Of a stretch of 11,461 nucleotides of DNA, positions 1-6,121 are shown piece by piece. The notes beneath the pieces were generated by a model. That model was not told the origin of the DNA, ran no database searches, and saw nothing but the letters and a program-made list of their open reading frames with translations. Origin of the DNA: Candidatus Niyogiibacteriota bacterium (GTDB lineage Bacteria; Patescibacteriota; Minisyncoccia; 1-14-0-10-42-19); NCBI GenBank assembly GCA_016204155.1, contig JACQLG010000071.1, positions 1 through 11,461 on the forward strand. Reading direction: 5' to 3'. Numbering within the stretch: position 1 is the stretch's first letter; every line of letters begins with the position of its first letter. Both the position numbers and the translations under genes were made by a program.

Positions 1-51
1 AACTATGATCGTTTATTGGATTACCTGTAATAAAAGTAGTAACATTCAGTT

Positions 52-441
52 ATGAACGCGACATTGAAAAAGGTTTTAACATTTCTGACGCCCGTATTGG
101 GAGCCGGCGCAATTGGCGTCTGCCCGCTTTGCTGGATTGGTTCGGCATCTCTTTTGACTTACTTGGGGCTCGGGGCGCTCATTCCTTATTGGCGGTGGAT
201 CGGATTCGGATTCATCATTCTTGGCGGAATCGGATTTGGATTGGACTATCGAGCGCACAAAAATCCTAAACCCCTTGTTTTATTGCTCATTGGCGCGATT
301 CTCCTTTATGCCGGTCGTTATGTATTTTTAAGCACTTGGGGCGCGTGGTGGATTTGGGGAATAGGGGCTATCTTGATTATTGCGGCAGTGGTGTATAACA
401 AATCACTTTTCAAAAAGCCAAAAGTGCAACCACAAATATAG
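52..441 (+). CDS. Small MerC-like multi-pass membrane protein
   Basis: The 129-residue product is almost entirely hydrophobic, with four to five likely membrane segments (roughly residues 8-28, 31-45, 48-64, 74-92 and 97-115) and a short basic tail. A Cys-Pro-Leu-Cys motif (C24, C27) lies in the first segment, followed by a Gly/Leu-rich stretch. MerC-type mercury-uptake proteins have the same plan: a cysteine pair in the first helix, about 120-140 residues and four helices. By analogy it could move or bind a soft metal or act in thiol redox, but no merA, merP or merR is nearby, so mercury transport is not supported by context. No SD precedes the ATG. A weak -10-like TAACAT (40-45) ends 6 nt before it. 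The gene stands alone, about 70 nt upstream of the groES promoter. The ORF is secure; the family assignment is moderate. Confidence 0.6.
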   Translation: MNATLKKVLTFLTPVLGAGAIGVCPLCWIGSASLLTYLGLGALIPYWRWIGFGFIILGGIGFGLDYRAHKNPKPLVLLLIGAILLYAGRYVFLSTWGAWWIWGIGAILIIAAVVYNKSLFKKPKVQPQI

Positions 442-514
442 TGAGTAATGCGGTGGGGTAAGTTTATATGTTGGCATATTCTCTCAAATCTGGGATGTAA
501 ATATACCCATCCTC

Positions 515-544
515 TTGACATTTTTTTACTCCTTGTTCTACACT
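515..544 (+). promoter_or_regulatory. Candidate groESL promoter P1
   Basis: An exact -35 consensus TTGACA (515-520) is followed after 18 bp by TACACT (539-544), which matches the -10 consensus at four of six positions. The predicted start near 551 falls inside the CIRCE operator at 548-574, the usual geometry for HrcA repression. A bare TATAAT at 579-584 has no -35 at a suitable distance. Confidence 0.5.
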
Positions 545-547
545 AGG

Positions 548-574
548 TTAGCAGTCAGAGGTCAGGATTGCTAA
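548..574. promoter_or_regulatory. CIRCE operator (HrcA binding site)
   Basis: TTAGCAGTC (548-556), nine spacer bases and GATTGCTAA (566-574) match the CIRCE consensus TTAGCACTC-N9-GAGTGCTAA at 16 of 18 arm positions, with the exact 9-bp spacing. The two changes fall at the same paired position of the two arms. CIRCE is the operator of the heat-shock repressor HrcA and characteristically precedes groESL, as here, 27 bp before groES. hrcA itself is not in the window. Confidence 0.9.
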
Positions 575-596
575 AATTTATAATAATATCTATTAT
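568..596 (+). promoter_or_regulatory. Candidate second groESL promoter P2 (leaderless)
   Basis: TTGCTA (568-573), 17 bp and TATTAT (591-596) form a weaker sigma-70-type promoter. The -10 ends 5 nt before the groES ATG, so its transcript would start at about the start codon. Its -35 lies inside the right arm of the CIRCE element, so HrcA would block it too. The same -10-to-ATG distance recurs at lemA, the pilin gene and the TrmB-like gene. Confidence 0.35.
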
Positions 597-601
597 GCTA
601 T

Positions 602-913
602 ATGTCGAAATTCACTATCAAGCCGACAGATGATTATGTTCTTCTTAAGCCGCTTTCCAAAGATGAGTTGGAAGGCAAAACTTCTTCAGGAATCATTATT
701 CCCGATACGGCGGAAAAAGAACGGCCGGAGCAAGGCAAGATTATTGACGTCGGGGACGGAAGGATAAATGACGATGGGAAAAGGATCCCTGTTCCGTTTA
801 AAAAAGGCATGCGAGTTTTTTTTGACAATAATTACAATGTCAAAAAAATCAAGATTGGGGGAGTGGAGCATGTTATGGTGAAAAGCTCCGACATTTTCGC
901 GATTATACATTAA
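602..913 (+). CDS. groES: Co-chaperonin GroES (Hsp10/Cpn10)
   Basis: GroES forms the heptameric lid that caps GroEL and closes the folding chamber in the cytosol. The 103-residue product is of normal family length. It begins with the typical beta-strand (IKPTDDYVLLKPL), carries the mobile loop at about residues 20-34 with the GroEL-contacting hydrophobic GIII at 30-33, then ERPEQGKIIDVGDG (40-53) and the conserved end VKSSDIFAII. The ATG gives the canonical N-terminus, but the A/T-rich bases before it contain no SD, so initiation is either leaderless or SD-independent. groEL follows 16 nt downstream in the same operon. A CIRCE operator lies immediately upstream, so heat-shock control by HrcA is expected. 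Identification is secure. Confidence 0.97.
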   Translation: MSKFTIKPTDDYVLLKPLSKDELEGKTSSGIIIPDTAEKERPEQGKIIDVGDGRINDDGKRIPVPFKKGMRVFFDNNYNVKKIKIGGVEHVMVKSSDIFAIIH

Positions 914-929
914 ATTTAAATATTGCAAT

Positions 930-2588
930 ATGGCAAAACAAATATTATTTCATACAAAGGCATATGAAAAACTCCAGAAGGGAGTAAACATACTGGCAGA
1001 CGCGGTAAAAATTACACTTGGCCCGAAAGGGCGCAATGTCGTATTGGATAAAGGATTCGGCGCGCCCACCATTACGAACGACGGCGTAACGATCGCAAAA
1101 GAAATTGAGCTTGAAGACAAGGTAGAAAATATGGGCGCGGAGATTATAAAAGAAGTTGCGACCAAAACGAACGACGTTGCGGGCGATGGTACGACGACCG
1201 CGACTCTTTTAGCGCAGGCAATTTTCAATGAAGGATTAAAAAACGTGATTGCGGGTTCAAATCCAATGGCGCTTAAGCGCGGAGTTGAAGAGGCAACGCG
1301 CATGGTTGTGGATCAAATAAAAAAACTTGCTATACCCATTTCCAAAAAGGGAGAGATCGCCCAAGTCGCGACCATCTCCGCAAAAGATACTGTCATCGGC
1401 AATAAGATTGCTGAAGTTATTGCAGAAGTTGGCAAGGACGGCGTAGTGACTGTTGAAGAGTCGCAGACATTCGGGATTGACCACGAAATTGTTGAAGGGA
1501 TGAAATTTGACAAAGGATTTATTTCGCCCTACATGATCACGAATGCCGACCGGATGGAGGCATCCTATAAAGATCCGCGCATTTTTATTGCAGACAAAAA
1601 AGTTTCATCTATACAGGAAATCCTGCCGCTTCTTGAAAAAATAGCCCAAAGCGGCAAAAAAGATTTAATTCTTATTGCGGAAGACGTGGACGGCGATGCG
1701 CTTACAACGCTTGTCGTAAACAAGCTTCGGGGGACATTCAATACTCTTGCAATTAAAGCGCCGGGATATGGCGACCGCAAAAAAGAAATGCTTTCCGATA
1801 TTGCCGCAGTCACGGGTGGGAAAGTGTTTTCTGAAGAATTGGGAATGAAGATGGAAAATGTCGGAATAGACATGCTCGGCTCTGCCCGTAAAGTTATTGC
1901 GACCAAGGACGATACGATTATTATCGGCGGGAAAGGAAAGAAGAAGGACATTGATGACCGCATCTCGCAGATTAAAACACAGATGGAAAAAACAACGTCT
2001 GATTTTGACAACGAAAAATTACAGGAACGGCTGGCAAAACTTTCGGGCGGCGTTGCAGTCATACGGGTAGGGGCGGCGACTGAAGTGGAACAGAAAGAAA
2101 AACAGCATCGGATTGAAGACGCAATTTCCGCGACGAAAGCCGCGATTGAAGAAGGCATTGTGCCGGGCGGAGGAGTAGCGCTCCTGCGCGCGGGCTTTGC
2201 GCTTGAAAAAATACTGGAGGAACGCGAGAAAAAAATTGGCGTTGACCGCGATGAGTGGCTTGGTATCGGAATAGTGGCGCGTGCGATTGAGAAACCGTTG
2301 TGGCAGATTGCAGAGAACGCCGGTGTGTCAGGCGCGGTTGTGGTTGAAAAAGTTCGTAAAATGAAGGGTGCTAAAGGGTATAATGCCGCAACCGGTGAAT
2401 TCGGCGTTGATCTTATTGAGGTAGGGATCGTGGATCCCGTGAAGGTAACGCGTTCCGCTCTGCAGAATGCAGCTTCAGCCGCGGGTATGCTTTTAACAAC
2501 CGAAGCGGTTGTTGCGGAAAAGCCGGAAAAGAAAGAAGCGCCGCCAATGCCCCCGGGAGGAATGGACGGCATGGGTGGAATGATGTAG
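930..2588 (+). CDS. groEL: Chaperonin GroEL (Hsp60/Cpn60)
   Basis: GroEL is the ATP-driven double-ring chaperonin that encloses unfolded proteins together with GroES. The 552-residue length is standard. Visible landmarks are the equatorial ATP site (TLGPKGRNVVLD at 29-40, D51 in NDGVT, D86 in GDGTTT), the apical domain including KAPGYGDRKKEML, the second equatorial part with EEGIVPGGGVALLRA, and the Gly-Met-rich C-terminal tail ending GGMDGMGGMM that projects into the cavity. No frameshift or missing catalytic residue was seen. The ATG gives the usual MAKQI start. No SD is visible in the 16-nt gap after groES, so it is probably cotranscribed and read by reinitiation or SD-independent initiation. 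There is no clear terminator before lemA. Confidence 0.98.
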   Translation: MAKQILFHTKAYEKLQKGVNILADAVKITLGPKGRNVVLDKGFGAPTITNDGVTIAKEIELEDKVENMGAEIIKEVATKTNDVAGDGTTTATLLAQAIFNEGLKNVIAGSNPMALKRGVEEATRMVVDQIKKLAIPISKKGEIAQVATISAKDTVIGNKIAEVIAEVGKDGVVTVEESQTFGIDHEIVEGMKFDKGFISPYMITNADRMEASYKDPRIFIADKKVSSIQEILPLLEKIAQSGKKDLILIAEDVDGDALTTLVVNKLRGTFNTLAIKAPGYGDRKKEMLSDIAAVTGGKVFSEELGMKMENVGIDMLGSARKVIATKDDTIIIGGKGKKKDIDDRISQIKTQMEKTTSDFDNEKLQERLAKLSGGVAVIRVGAATEVEQKEKQHRIEDAISATKAAIEEGIVPGGGVALLRAGFALEKILEEREKKIGVDRDEWLGIGIVARAIEKPLWQIAENAGVSGAVVVEKVRKMKGAKGYNAATGEFGVDLIEVGIVDPVKVTRSALQNAASAAGMLLTTEAVVAEKPEKKEAPPMPPGGMDGMGGMM

Positions 2589-2620
2589 GAAAAGAGTAGG
2601 TAGTGATTGTTTTATTTTCT

Positions 2621-2629
2621 TGATATTAT
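2621..2629 (+). promoter_or_regulatory. Extended -10 promoter of lemA-htpX
   Basis: TG-A-TATTAT is an extended -10 element ending 7 nt before the lemA ATG (2637). No convincing -35 is present, which is common for extended -10 promoters. The predicted transcription start coincides with the start codon, implying a leaderless lemA-htpX mRNA. Confidence 0.5.
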
Positions 2630-2636
2630 TGTAGAT

Positions 2637-3197
2637 ATGAATAGTATTACGTGGATTATTATCGGGATTATTGCGGCAATTCTTGGTTGGCTTATTTTGA
2701 CGTATAACCGTCTGGTGACGCTTCGGATGCGCGCTCGCGAAGCGCTTTCGGATATCGATGTTCAGTTAAAACGCCGTTTTGATTTAATTCCGAATCTAAT
2801 GGAAGCAGTGAAAGGATATATGCAGCATGAACGTCAGGTTTTGGAGAATGTGACAGAGGCGCGTGCGCGAGTTGCTTCAACAAAAGGCGGTCCGGTAGAA
2901 CGCGAGCATCAAGAAAACATATTGACCGAAACCTTAAAAACCCTTTTTGCGGTTGCGGAGAACTATCCTGACCTCAAGGCGAATGTGAATTTCTTGGAGC
3001 TTCAGCGCGAACTTTCCGATACTGAAAATAAAATTCAGGCGTCGCGCCGGTTTTATAACACAACGATCCGTGACTTGAATACAAAAATCCAGACATTTCC
3101 GACAAACCTCATTGCCGGCTGGTTCCGGTTCTTCCCGGAAAAGTTTTTTGAAGTAGAAAACGAAGAAGAGCGCAAAACTCCGAAAGTACAATTCTAA
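2637..3197 (+). CDS. lemA: LemA family membrane-anchored protein
   Basis: LemA proteins have one N-terminal membrane helix and an elongated helical bundle; their biochemical role is not settled, but they are repeatedly found next to HtpX or other membrane-stress genes. From the ATG the product is 186 residues, within the usual range. Residues 4-22 form the membrane anchor. Family signatures are RFDLIPNLMEAVKGYMQHE (47-65), YPDLKANVNFLELQRELSDTE (110-130) and FYNTTIRDLNTKIQTFPTNLIA (139-160). An in-frame TTG at 2607 would add ten residues, but that stretch overlaps the extended -10 box, and the ATG directly precedes the membrane helix, so the ATG is preferred. htpX follows after 2 nt. Identification is secure. 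Confidence 0.93.
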   Translation: MNSITWIIIGIIAAILGWLILTYNRLVTLRMRAREALSDIDVQLKRRFDLIPNLMEAVKGYMQHERQVLENVTEARARVASTKGGPVEREHQENILTETLKTLFAVAENYPDLKANVNFLELQRELSDTENKIQASRRFYNTTIRDLNTKIQTFPTNLIAGWFRFFPEKFFEVENEEERKTPKVQF

Positions 3198-3199
3198 AA

Positions 3200-4093
3200 A
3201 TGTCTCTCTATACGCACCAAGAATCAAACATCCGTAAAACATGGCTGTTATTTACAGTATTTTTTATAGTTGTCATCGGCATTGGATGGACGTTTTCGTA
3301 TATATATGGGAACCAAGCCATTCTGATTTTCGCCGTTTTATTTAGCGTTATCATGAGTTTTGCGAGTTATTGGTATTCGGATAAAATTGTTTTGAGTCTG
3401 GCGCGCGCAGTGCCGGTAACGAAAAAAGAACGGCCTGAACTTTACAATATTGTAGAAAATCTTTCAATTACAGCGGGGCTTCCGATGCCGCGCGTCTATC
3501 TCATCGACGAGGATGTGCCGAATGCGTTTGCAACGGGCAGAAATCCGGGAAAAGCGGTTGTTGCAGTAACCGACGGACTTTTGCGGATATTGGATAGGAG
3601 CGAGCTTGAAGGAGTATTGGCGCATGAGCTTTCCCATGTCGGCAATCGCGACATGCTTCTGTCTACCATGGCGGTGGTTCTTGTCGGTTTTGTGGCGCTT
3701 CTTTCTGATATGTTTTTACGCTCGCTTTTTTGGGGATCAGTCGGAGGAGGCAGAGACAGGCGGGGAGGAGGCGGCATTGTGATGTTGATCGGGATCGCGC
3801 TTGCTATTCTCTCGCCATTGATTGCAATATTGATGCAGTTGGCAATTTCACGAAAGCGCGAATACCTTGCGGACGCATCAGGTGCTTTGCTTACGCGCTA
3901 TCCTGAAGGGCTTGCGTCTGCTTTGGAGAAAATTGGTCGTTATGCGCGGCCAATGAAGACGGCGAATAACGCAACTGCGCATCTCTGGTTTTCTGACCCG
4001 CACGGCAAGAAACACGGCGGGATTTCAAAACTATTTATGACTCACCCGCCGATAGAGGACCGTATTGCGCGCTTGCGCGGAATGGATATATAA
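3200..4093 (+). CDS. htpX: Membrane zinc protease HtpX (M48B)
   Basis: HtpX is an integral membrane zinc metalloprotease that degrades misfolded membrane proteins, with its active site on the cytoplasmic side. The 297-residue length is typical. Two membrane helices occupy roughly residues 13-33 and 39-57. The zinc motif HELSH is at 142-146 with catalytic E143, and the third zinc ligand is E221 in KREYLADASGA. Two more hydrophobic segments (about 151-175 and 193-215) flank a Gly/Arg-rich loop (GGGRDRRGGGG). The C-terminal THPPIEDRIARLR block is conserved. All key residues are present. The start codon lies 2 nt after the lemA stop, so the two are almost certainly cotranscribed and probably translationally coupled. 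A terminator begins 3 bp after the stop codon. Confidence 0.96.
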   Translation: MSLYTHQESNIRKTWLLFTVFFIVVIGIGWTFSYIYGNQAILIFAVLFSVIMSFASYWYSDKIVLSLARAVPVTKKERPELYNIVENLSITAGLPMPRVYLIDEDVPNAFATGRNPGKAVVAVTDGLLRILDRSELEGVLAHELSHVGNRDMLLSTMAVVLVGFVALLSDMFLRSLFWGSVGGGRDRRGGGGIVMLIGIALAILSPLIAILMQLAISRKREYLADASGALLTRYPEGLASALEKIGRYARPMKTANNATAHLWFSDPHGKKHGGISKLFMTHPPIEDRIARLRGMDI

Positions 4094-4095
4094 AG

Positions 4096-4121
4096 ACCGC
4101 TTATTTATTAGGCGGTTTTTT
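4096..4121 (+). terminator. Rho-independent terminator of lemA-htpX
   Basis: An 8-bp stem containing one G-U pair (4096-4103 with 4109-4116) closes a 5-nt loop and runs into a six-T tract (4116-4121). It directly follows the htpX stop codon. Confidence 0.85.
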
Positions 4122-4129
4122 GTTATAAT
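4121..4129 (+). promoter_or_regulatory. Extended -10 candidate promoter of the phosphoesterase gene
   Basis: TG-T-TATAAT is an exact extended -10 element that starts in the last T of the htpX terminator tract. No good -35 lies 16-18 bp upstream. A second TATAAT at 4164-4169 would give a shorter leader of about 23 nt. Either start would leave the SD before ATG 4199 in the mRNA. Confidence 0.45.
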
Positions 4130-4188
4130 GTCAAGTCCTCAAAGATGAGTTTATGTGTTTATATATAATAAATCAAAGTTTAAAAATG

Positions 4189-4195
4189 AGAGGTG
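4189..4195 (+). promoter_or_regulatory. Shine-Dalgarno that decides the phosphoesterase start
   Basis: AGAGGTG matches the anti-SD core and lies 3 nt before ATG 4199. An in-frame GTG at 4193 sits inside this motif, so the ATG is the more reasonable start. SD motifs are scarce in this window, which makes this one notable. Confidence 0.6.
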
Positions 4196-4198
4196 GAC

Positions 4199-5281
4199 AT
4201 GCATACACGGATTTTTCTTGTTTTGGCTGTAATTCTTTTTATTGCTGCGTTATCGGGTTGTGGAGCGATACGGCGAGCGCGGATTAATAGTCCGTATGTT
4301 ATTGAGCAAAAAGCACCTTCATTATCGACATTCAAGCCGGATACGATCATTGTAGAAATAAGCGATATACAATGCCGGAATGAAGAGGAGTGCAAAAGTT
4401 TAGATCCCGCGTTTGATAATGTAAATAATATTTTTAAACCGTATCCGGACGCGCGCACGTTCCTTTTTGTTCTGGGAGATATAACGGATAATAGCGAAGA
4501 ATTGCAGATACAGGATTATTTCCAAAAAGAGGCACGGGTGCATGTAGATGGCGTGTATCGGATTTGCGGGAATCATGATGTAAAAGGGAATCTTAAGCAA
4601 TGCCAGAAGCTTGCGTCAGACGGTTTATATTATAAGGTCGAGATAGGGAACATCGTCCTTATCGGACTTTCCAACTGGCATGCGGATGCGTATAAAAGCA
4701 TTAATCTTCAGCGGTATATTCCTGATGACAGCCTGGAGTTTCTCCGCGAGGAAGGCATGCAAGCATTACGAGAAGGGAAATTGCTTTTTATTTTGACGCA
4801 TGAGAAGCCCGCGGGTGTCGCATGGATGTCGGATCCACGTTCACTTTTATTCTGGAAGAAATATAACAAGTCGAACGTATATAATTCTGATACGTTAAAG
4901 AAGGTCTTGTCGGAATTTTCAAGATATGCAGAAATGCACTGTGAGGAAGGAATGTGCGTTGTGTATAATTCGGGGCATACCCAGACGCCATCGCATTGGC
5001 CGGATACAGTCATAGTCGATGATGGTATTTTATATATCAATACGTCGGCGATACAAACAACTAACAATGAACATGATTTGAAAAGATACTCTCCATTTGG
5101 CTTTAGAACTTTAGGGAAGTTATTGAGAAAGATATTTCCGTGGAATGAGTATAGTTCCGTACGCGTGTGGTTTTTTGAAGACGGGTCTGATACTGCATAT
5201 CTTTTGACGCGGAACCTTACAAAGGACAGATGGTTTAACTTTGCATATAGGGTACGCTTGAATGTTCCGTTCAAAAAATAA
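4199..5281 (+). CDS. Calcineurin-like metallophosphoesterase lipoprotein
   Basis: The 360-residue product starts with a short basic end, a hydrophobic stretch and the lipobox LSGC, with C21 as the predicted lipidated residue, so it should be anchored on the outer face of the cytoplasmic membrane. The rest follows the binuclear metallophosphoesterase plan: SDIQ (D56), GDITD (93-97, D94 and D97), GNHD (124-127), THE (H201) and GHTQ (259-262). Such enzymes hydrolyse phosphomono- or diesters; the substrate cannot be read here. In the classical motif set the first block is DxH and the last GHxH; here both histidines are glutamine (Q58, Q262). Six further cysteines (59, 65, 123, 135, 248, 253) suggest disulfides, in keeping with an extracellular site. 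The gene has its own promoter, an SD and a strong terminator, and faces another lipoprotein gene. Fold confident, function open. Confidence 0.85.
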   Translation: MHTRIFLVLAVILFIAALSGCGAIRRARINSPYVIEQKAPSLSTFKPDTIIVEISDIQCRNEEECKSLDPAFDNVNNIFKPYPDARTFLFVLGDITDNSEELQIQDYFQKEARVHVDGVYRICGNHDVKGNLKQCQKLASDGLYYKVEIGNIVLIGLSNWHADAYKSINLQRYIPDDSLEFLREEGMQALREGKLLFILTHEKPAGVAWMSDPRSLLFWKKYNKSNVYNSDTLKKVLSEFSRYAEMHCEEGMCVVYNSGHTQTPSHWPDTVIVDDGILYINTSAIQTTNNEHDLKRYSPFGFRTLGKLLRKIFPWNEYSSVRVWFFEDGSDTAYLLTRNLTKDRWFNFAYRVRLNVPFKK

Positions 5282-5293
5282 AAGAATGAATTG

Positions 5294-5323
5294 CCGCTTT
5301 CCCCGAGGGAAGCGGATTTTTTT
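5294..5323 (+). terminator. Rho-independent terminator of the phosphoesterase gene
   Basis: CCGCTTTCC (5294-5302) pairs with GGGAAGCGG (5307-5315) around a CCGA loop, giving nine pairs including one G-U. A seven-T run follows at 5317-5323. It starts 12 bp after the stop codon. Confidence 0.9.
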
Positions 5324-5359
5324 ATATTCGTAGATAAGAACAAAAAGGCGTTAGTTTAT

Positions 5360-5388
5360 AAAAAAGCGCCGCGCTTGTAAAAGCGCGG
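5360..5388 (-). terminator. Rho-independent terminator of the minus-strand lipoprotein gene
   Basis: A perfect 8-bp stem (CCGCGCTT 5369-5376 with AAGCGCGG 5381-5388, loop GTAA) is followed on the minus strand by CGC and then six T (plus-strand A-run 5360-5365). It lies downstream of the stop of the 5416-5907 gene. The T-tract on the plus side is poor, so it mainly serves the minus strand. Confidence 0.75.
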
Positions 5389-5415
5389 TTCTTTAAGTAT
5401 GCAATTGCATCAAAG

Positions 5416-5907
5416 TTATTTTTTAATGACCAGTTGCGTGAGCGGATGCAATTCCCGCCAATAGTCGCTTTTATGCCCTCTGTCCTCGACCCATATGCCC
5501 TGGACTTCTACAATGCTTCCATTTTTTATCTGTTTAAGGGCTTTTCGGAAATACCCTCTGTCTTGCGGACTTATTTCACAATGTATGCCTCCTTGGGTAT
5601 GAATGACATTCGCTTTATTGACTAGTTGTCCGCACTCGTCAGATATTACATTAAATGTGATATCTCCGTCGGTGAAAAAGAGCTTTTTAAATTTTAATCC
5701 ACTGACTACCCCGCTGCAGCTTCGGTATGGATTGTTCTCATCCATAAAATACAGGCGTTCCGGTTTATTAACCCCGTCAAAAAGCCCTTTGTACGGGATG
5801 TTGGCGCGGATGAACTTGTAGCCGGCTATATTATCACCCATACAACCATTAAGTACTGTTGTTAATCCGAATAGCATCAACACGATAGTGATTGCGGTTT
5901 TGTTCAT
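5416..5907 (-). CDS. Hypothetical lipoprotein with a WxELHPxT motif
   Basis: I do not recognise a named family. The 163-residue product has a hydrophobic N-terminus ending in LNGC, so C22 is a probable lipidation site and the protein should sit on the outer membrane-facing surface. Three more cysteines (64, 92, 110) could form disulfides. The C-terminal part (about 115-161) reads as a compact beta-rich domain with VEVQGIWVEDRGH (133-145) and WRELHPLT (150-157); a similar W-x-E-[IL]-HP-[VL] pattern occurs, from memory, in small uncharacterised secreted proteins. GAGGGG lies 5 nt upstream of the ATG as an SD and fixes the start. It has its own promoter and terminator and converges on the phosphoesterase lipoprotein gene. 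ORF and export are well supported; function is unknown. Confidence 0.8.
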   Translation of the reverse strand: MNKTAITIVLMLFGLTTVLNGCMGDNIAGYKFIRANIPYKGLFDGVNKPERLYFMDENNPYRSCSGVVSGLKFKKLFFTDGDITFNVISDECGQLVNKANVIHTQGGIHCEISPQDRGYFRKALKQIKNGSIVEVQGIWVEDRGHKSDYWRELHPLTQLVIKK

Positions 5908-5912
5908 TTTTA

Positions 5913-5918
5913 CCCCTC
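5913..5918 (-). promoter_or_regulatory. Shine-Dalgarno of the minus-strand lipoprotein gene
   Basis: On the minus strand GAGGGG precedes the ATG (5907-5905) with a 5-nt gap of TAAAA. The GAGG core matches the anti-SD sequence at normal spacing and supports this start. Confidence 0.7.
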
Positions 5919-5933
5919 GCTGTCTTTTTTCAG

Positions 5934-5962
5934 ATAGTACCAGCTTACAATTTTTTAGTCAG
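5934..5962 (-). promoter_or_regulatory. Promoter of the minus-strand lipoprotein gene
   Basis: Read on the minus strand: CTGACT (-35, 5962-5957), 17 bp, then TACTAT (-10, 5939-5934) with an upstream TG that makes it an extended -10. The predicted start is near 5927, giving a leader of about 20 nt that contains the SD. Confidence 0.65.
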
Positions 5963-5998
5963 CATTGTCTCCATTTTTAAAATATGTTGAAATATATA

Positions 5999-6027
5999 TT
6001 GAAAAACAGAGAGAATTTTGATATATT
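5999..6027 (+). promoter_or_regulatory. Promoter upstream of the tRNA-Ser leader
   Basis: TTGAAA (5999-6004), 17 bp and TATATT (6022-6027) with a TG one base upstream of the -10 give a good sigma-70 promoter, predicted to start near 6034. It diverges from the lipoprotein promoter at 5934-5962, with 36 bp between the two -35 boxes. It is the only convincing promoter I find before the tRNA. Confidence 0.6.
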
Positions 6028-6046
6028 GAGTGATAATAAGAAGGGT

Positions 6047-6088
6047 ATGCCATACAAAATACTTTTTGCTACAACTGTAAAAACTTAA
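6047..6088 (+). other. Possible 13-codon leader ORF before tRNA-Ser
   Basis: An ATG just after AGAAGGGT opens a 13-residue reading frame (MPYKILFATTVKT). Its TAA stop (6086-6088) is the end of the left arm of the following hairpin. The purine-rich motif is only about one base from the ATG, which is short for an SD. The ORF may be chance; it is listed because of its position between a promoter and a terminator-like hairpin. Confidence 0.2.
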
Positions 6089-6117
6089 GCGAGAATGTAC
6101 TCTCCTTTAAGTTTTTT
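6079..6117 (+). terminator. Terminator-like hairpin between promoter and tRNA-Ser
   Basis: AACTTAA (6082-6088) pairs with TTAAGTT (6107-6113). Inside it GAGA (6091-6094) pairs with TCTC (6101-6104) around ATGTAC, with one G-U and one C-C mismatch between the two helices. Three further A-T pairs can extend the base. A T-run at 6112-6117 completes an intrinsic-terminator shape. It ends 4 nt before the tRNA. Confidence 0.6.
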
Positions 6118-6121
6118 CTTT

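Noticed and set aside
485..527. Possible terminator after the merC-like gene
   Set aside because: Only about five base pairs (GGATG/CATCC) form, and the T-run is about ten bases away and belongs to the groESL promoter region.
1565..2572. 335-residue open frame antisense to groEL
   Set aside because: It lies wholly within groEL on the opposite strand, is Ser/Pro/Ile-rich in the manner of a reverse-frame shadow, and has no recognisable domain or start signals.
4708..5343. 211-residue minus-strand frame opposite the phosphoesterase
   Set aside because: It runs through the terminator at 5294-5323 and opposes a gene with clear motifs, so it is a shadow frame.
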